From NCBI GenBank assembly GCA_021775715.1, contig JAJFHI010000301.1, forward strand, positions 1 to 14,576: DNA of 14,576 bases, written 5' to 3'. Both the position numbers and the translations under genes were made by a program. Below, in pieces: positions 12,518-14,576 of the stretch. Position 1 is the stretch's first letter. Each line of letters begins with the position of its first letter. The DNA comes from Hyphomicrobiaceae bacterium (GTDB lineage: Bacteria; Pseudomonadota; Alphaproteobacteria; Rhizobiales; Hyphomicrobiaceae). The notes under the pieces are model-generated. The model had not been told where the DNA came from. It saw only the letters and a program-made list of their open reading frames with translations, and ran no database searches.

Positions 12518-13519
12518 TTATGGCATTAACTTGAAGCTCTCGGCCATCTTGCGGAATTCAGGTTTCAACGCGCTTGCCTTTGTGTCGGGCGCGATACCGA
12601 TCATGCGAAAATAGCCGCCACTGTTTCCAACAAGCAAGGTCTGTACAAGCAGCGTCGGCCTGGCTGTGTCCTCATCAAGTGCCGTCGCTTCGACCTCTAT
12701 ACCTTTGAGGTCTGATATCATCACGGCGCGAGAGGCCTGGATTTTCATGTCGGTGTAACCGTTGAGGCTTGCCAACAGCTTTTTAGATAGAGCCGTTGGG
12801 TCGCCGATCTGGCGTTTGTCGATAGATGGCGCGACAATAAATGTTGACCGGATTTGCCCCGATTTTTCCGGCGTTACGCGTCCGTCTGGCGTGTAGATTT
12901 TTGAAGTGCCAACGAATGTTCCCGCTTCCTTAAACGGTCCGAGATAACCCAGTTCATAAATGTTTTTGATTTCGCTTGTGGCAACGGTTTTCGCTGATGC
13001 CAGAACCGCTTCAATCTCAGACGGCTTGATCTCACCCGATGTAATTGCTGCTTCAGGAACATTGACGGAAATCAAAATGGTTTGGTCGGCTGTTGGAAAT
13101 AGCACGAAAAATTTGGCATACGTCCCGGCGGCAGCCGTTTGTTTGGCGCGCATGTAGGCGTAATCACCCGTGCGCTTTAGTGTACCGGCCTGAACGTTAG
13201 TAATCCCGCGCGTGCCGAGGCTCTCGGCTGTGAAACCTGCTTTCATTTTGTCGTAAGCGTCGCGTTGCACTTCAAGCACGACGAATGACACCCCGTTGCT
13301 ATCGTTTTGGAAGCCGGCGAAGAGATTTGAGGGCCGGTACGATTCGGGAAGGTCTAGAACGACCCGACTGTTGGGCGCCTGCTGTGTCTTGGCCAGGGCT
13401 GACGTTGACAAGACCGCGGCGCTCGCAAGGCTGAAAGCGATCAGGAGTTGCGCGACATGCAAATTCAAGCGAGATTTATTGTCCGTGAGCACTGATAGTT
13501 TTTTGAATGCGTTAAGCAC
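12518..13519 (-). CDS. Secreted protein of unknown function with a signal peptide
   Basis: A 333-residue protein I cannot assign to a family. The N-terminus has a somewhat long polar stretch, then a hydrophobic core (VAQLLIAFSLASAAVLSTSA) and a probable cleavage site after ALA at residue 43, so it should be periplasmic or secreted. The mature part is of mixed alpha/beta character without further membrane spans: examples are RVVLDLPESYRPSNLFAGF, TYAKFFVLFPTADQTILISV and GYFRMIGIAPDTK near the end; it has no cysteine in the mature part. The start is GTG at 13519, chosen because GGGAAGG lies nine bases upstream; the frame is open further upstream to 13651 but that part does not look coding. It follows tusA on the same strand with a gap of 184 bases. 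The pattern of repeated VNVPEA- and GIEVEAT-type strands is reminiscent of lipid or stress-binding proteins, but this is not firm. Confidence 0.75.
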   Translation of the reverse strand: MLNAFKKLSVLTDNKSRLNLHVAQLLIAFSLASAAVLSTSALAKTQQAPNSRVVLDLPESYRPSNLFAGFQNDSNGVSFVVLEVQRDAYDKMKAGFTAESLGTRGITNVQAGTLKRTGDYAYMRAKQTAAAGTYAKFFVLFPTADQTILISVNVPEAAITSGEIKPSEIEAVLASAKTVATSEIKNIYELGYLGPFKEAGTFVGTSKIYTPDGRVTPEKSGQIRSTFIVAPSIDKRQIGDPTALSKKLLASLNGYTDMKIQASRAVMISDLKGIEVEATALDEDTARPTLLVQTLLVGNSGGYFRMIGIAPDTKASALKPEFRKMAESFKLMP

Positions 13520-13528
13520 TGCGGTGAA

Positions 13529-13535
13529 CCTTCCC
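13529..13535 (-). promoter_or_regulatory. Ribosome binding site that sets the GTG start of the secreted protein
   Basis: GGGAAGG on the minus strand, nine bases before GTG at 13519-13517. The upstream in-frame ATG codons (13651 and 13588 area) lack such a site. Confidence 0.6.
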
Positions 13536-13660
13536 GATGGGGTCTTTAAGCTGGACCCACTGGTCACACGCAAATGCGGACGGCGCATGGCAGGTTGGGG
13601 GACGTCGATGAAAACCAGTCGGCACCGCAGCAGCACCGGCCGCGTTTTCACGCCAACATG

Positions 13661-13685
13661 TGGCAGCGGACCGCAGGTGCTGCCA
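13661..13685 (-). terminator. GC-rich hairpin after tusA, possible terminator
   Basis: TGGCAGC (13661-13667) and GCTGCCA (13679-13685) form a seven-base-pair perfect stem with an 11-base loop, starting 18 bases after the tusA stop. There is no T-run on the minus strand, so if it stops transcription it is not a standard intrinsic terminator; it may instead protect the tusA mRNA 3' end. Confidence 0.35.
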
Positions 13686-13703
13686 GGAAACTCTTAGACC
13701 TGT

Positions 13704-13931
13704 TCACGCCGTGTTCTTGATGACGAATGTATAAACTCCGTCGGCTTCGCTCTGCGACATCAATTTGTATCCCGTCGCTTTGCAGAAGGCTGCAAAGTCG
13801 TCGACGGCGCCAGGATCTGTCGTCAGGACTTCCAATGTCCCGTTTTGCGGCACGTCTTTCATCGCTTTTTTGGCTTTGAGAATCGGAAGTGGGCAGTTCA
13901 GCCCTTTGGTGTCGAGTGTCATGTCGGCCAT
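13704..13931 (-). CDS. tusA: TusA family sulfurtransferase
   Basis: A 75-residue, single-domain sulfur carrier. TusA passes persulfide sulfur to partners, for tRNA 2-thiouridine synthesis or in other sulfur routes including thiosulfate use. Seen: the family signature LDTKGLNCPLPILKAKKAM with the reactive Cys13 in CPxP (Cys13-Pro14-Leu15-Pro16), then LEVLTTDPGAVDDFAAFCKATG and the C-terminal GVYTFVIK strand, so the fold is complete. The start ATG at 13931 has AGGAGA about nine bases upstream. Small TusA-like proteins are often placed beside YeeE transporters; here a YeeE-like gene is at the other end of the window, 13 kb away. The gene diverges from the RND-type exporter. A short inverted repeat (CACCT 13956-13960 / AGGTG 13971-13975) lies in its 5' leader. 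Confidence 0.92.
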   Translation of the reverse strand: MADMTLDTKGLNCPLPILKAKKAMKDVPQNGTLEVLTTDPGAVDDFAAFCKATGYKLMSQSEADGVYTFVIKNTA

Positions 13932-14246
13932 CTGCAGCTCTCTCCTGTCATCCTACACCTATGCTTTTTCAGGTGATTTTGTTGTTGACTGCAAGGTGTA
14001 CGGCAATGCGGCGAGGCGCTCAACAGACACGACACCGTGACTTTCTTGCCGTGTGTCTTGCGTGGCGACGCCGGTCGGGGCAACGTCTGCTCGCAACATG
14101 CTTGATTCCTGGGCATTATATTGGTGATTTGCAACGACGGACTGGTATTGGACTGGTCCCGAGCGCTGAATTTTTTTTCAAGGTAACGACCGCGAGGTCG
14201 ACAGCACCCAGAGTGCTTGAATTTTTTGGTTGGGGGAGGTCTGAGG
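13932..14246. other. 315-base divergent intergenic region between tusA and the RND gene
   Basis: No coding frame stands out. Seen: GGACTGGT repeated at 14139-14146 and 14150-14157 (11-base period); an eight-T run at 14171-14178 and a six-T run at 14222-14227, each preceded by a TGAA; and a hairpin AGCAC (14203-14207)/GTGCT (14213-14217) just before the second run, which has the shape of a weak terminator or a stop ahead of the downstream gene. A TATATT at 14117-14122 is a possible -10, but no -35 fits. Confidence 0.4.
14235..14239 (+). promoter_or_regulatory. Ribosome binding site that sets the TTG start of the RND exporter
   Basis: GGAGG within GGGGGAGGT, seven bases before TTG at 14247-14249. 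No other in-frame start nearby has such a site. Confidence 0.75.
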
Positions 14247-14576
14247 TTGAGCGAGACGGCGCCACGGCGGTCCTTCCGGTTCTCATTCGGTATCGAAAAG
14301 CTCGGTCTGGTGGCGCTCAAGGCGCCGCTCTTGACAGCTGGGCTGGCGTTTTTGCTGACTTGCCTTGCTGTGGTCGGTGTCCTGCGGCTCCAGGTTGACG
14401 ACAGCCTGTCTGAGCTGTTTCGGGCTGACACCAAGGAATTTCGTCAATACGAAGAGATTGACCGGCGCTTTCCATCAAGTGAATACGATGTGTTGGTTGT
14501 CGTTGAAGGCGACAACCTCCTAAAGCGGGATCAGCTTGAAGCATTCGGCAATCTTGCTATCGAACTCAACCTCAAT
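14247..14576 (+). CDS. RND superfamily (MMPL-type) exporter, partial (5' end)
   Basis: The first 110 residues of an inner-membrane protein of the RND/MMPL group (COG1033 type), which move lipids, hopanoids or other hydrophobic molecules out of the inner membrane by proton exchange; full-length members are about 750-900 residues. Seen: a polar, basic N-terminus (SETAPRRSFRFSFGIEK), a first membrane helix at about 22-46 (LVALKAPLLTAGLAFLLTCL and onward), and the start of the extracytoplasmic domain with VDDSLSELFRADTKEF and RRFPSSEYDVLVVVEGDNL, which is typical after the first helix of these proteins. The start is a TTG with a strong GGAGG. The gene leaves the window at its right edge, so the function-defining parts are not visible. 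A hopanoid (HpnN-like) role cannot be told from this fragment. Confidence 0.85.
   Translation, partial: MSETAPRRSFRFSFGIEKLGLVALKAPLLTAGLAFLLTCLAVVGVLRLQVDDSLSELFRADTKEFRQYEEIDRRFPSSEYDVLVVVEGDNLLKRDQLEAFGNLAIELNLN

Noticed and set aside
13520..13651. Longer N-terminus (44 extra residues) for the secreted protein
   Set aside because: The extension is arginine-rich, would bury the signal peptide deep in the protein, and lacks a binding site, unlike GTG at 13519.
1..14576. CRISPR array, insertion sequence, phage or defence module
   Set aside because: No regularly spaced repeats, terminal inverted repeats with transposase, integrase, or known defence domains are visible in the window.

Overview
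The window looks like chromosomal DNA of an alphaproteobacterium. The support is a prokaryotic type III (barrel-fold) ornithine decarboxylase with a structured leader, a TusA/YeeE pair of sulfur proteins, a tRNA-Val(CAC) with an encoded CCA end, and GC-rich genes that often start with TTG or GTG after a clear Shine-Dalgarno sequence. The assignment is tentative, because no rRNA or marker gene is present. I see no insertion sequence, phage gene or CRISPR array.

Left part (1-4,484): a YeeE/YedE transporter runs off the left edge on the minus strand. A divergent gene for a PLP-dependent ornithine/lysine decarboxylase follows; its roughly 260-base upstream region has several possible RNA helices ending at the ribosome binding site. 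Next are a PiT-type phosphate transporter (plus strand) and, convergent to it, a DsbA-fold 2-hydroxychromene-2-carboxylate isomerase-like gene. The isomerase stop overlaps (ATGA) the start of a gutted FAD-dependent reductase: the Rossmann start and one internal segment survive, but the rest is deleted. The 385 bases upstream of the isomerase hold no intact gene.

Middle part (4,485-10,744): four plus-strand genes. An ornithine cyclodeaminase-family protein is followed by three exported serine hydrolases of different families: an Abhydrolase_10 protein with a signal peptide, a classical alpha/beta hydrolase with a signal peptide, and a class 3 lipase that is probably a lipoprotein. Gaps of 118-234 bases separate the hydrolases, so they may be co-oriented rather than one operon.

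Right part (10,827-14,576): a minus-strand polytopic membrane protein of unknown family has a large cysteine-containing loop. It is followed by tRNA-Val, a secreted protein of unknown function and tusA, all on the minus strand. At the right edge the 5' end of an RND/MMPL-type exporter starts on the plus strand, divergent from tusA.

The points most worth a second look are the decarboxylase leader, the collapsed reductase, the non-canonical start candidate of the membrane protein, the mismatch in the tRNA anticodon stem, and the run of three exported hydrolases. I see no coherent new defence or mobile system.
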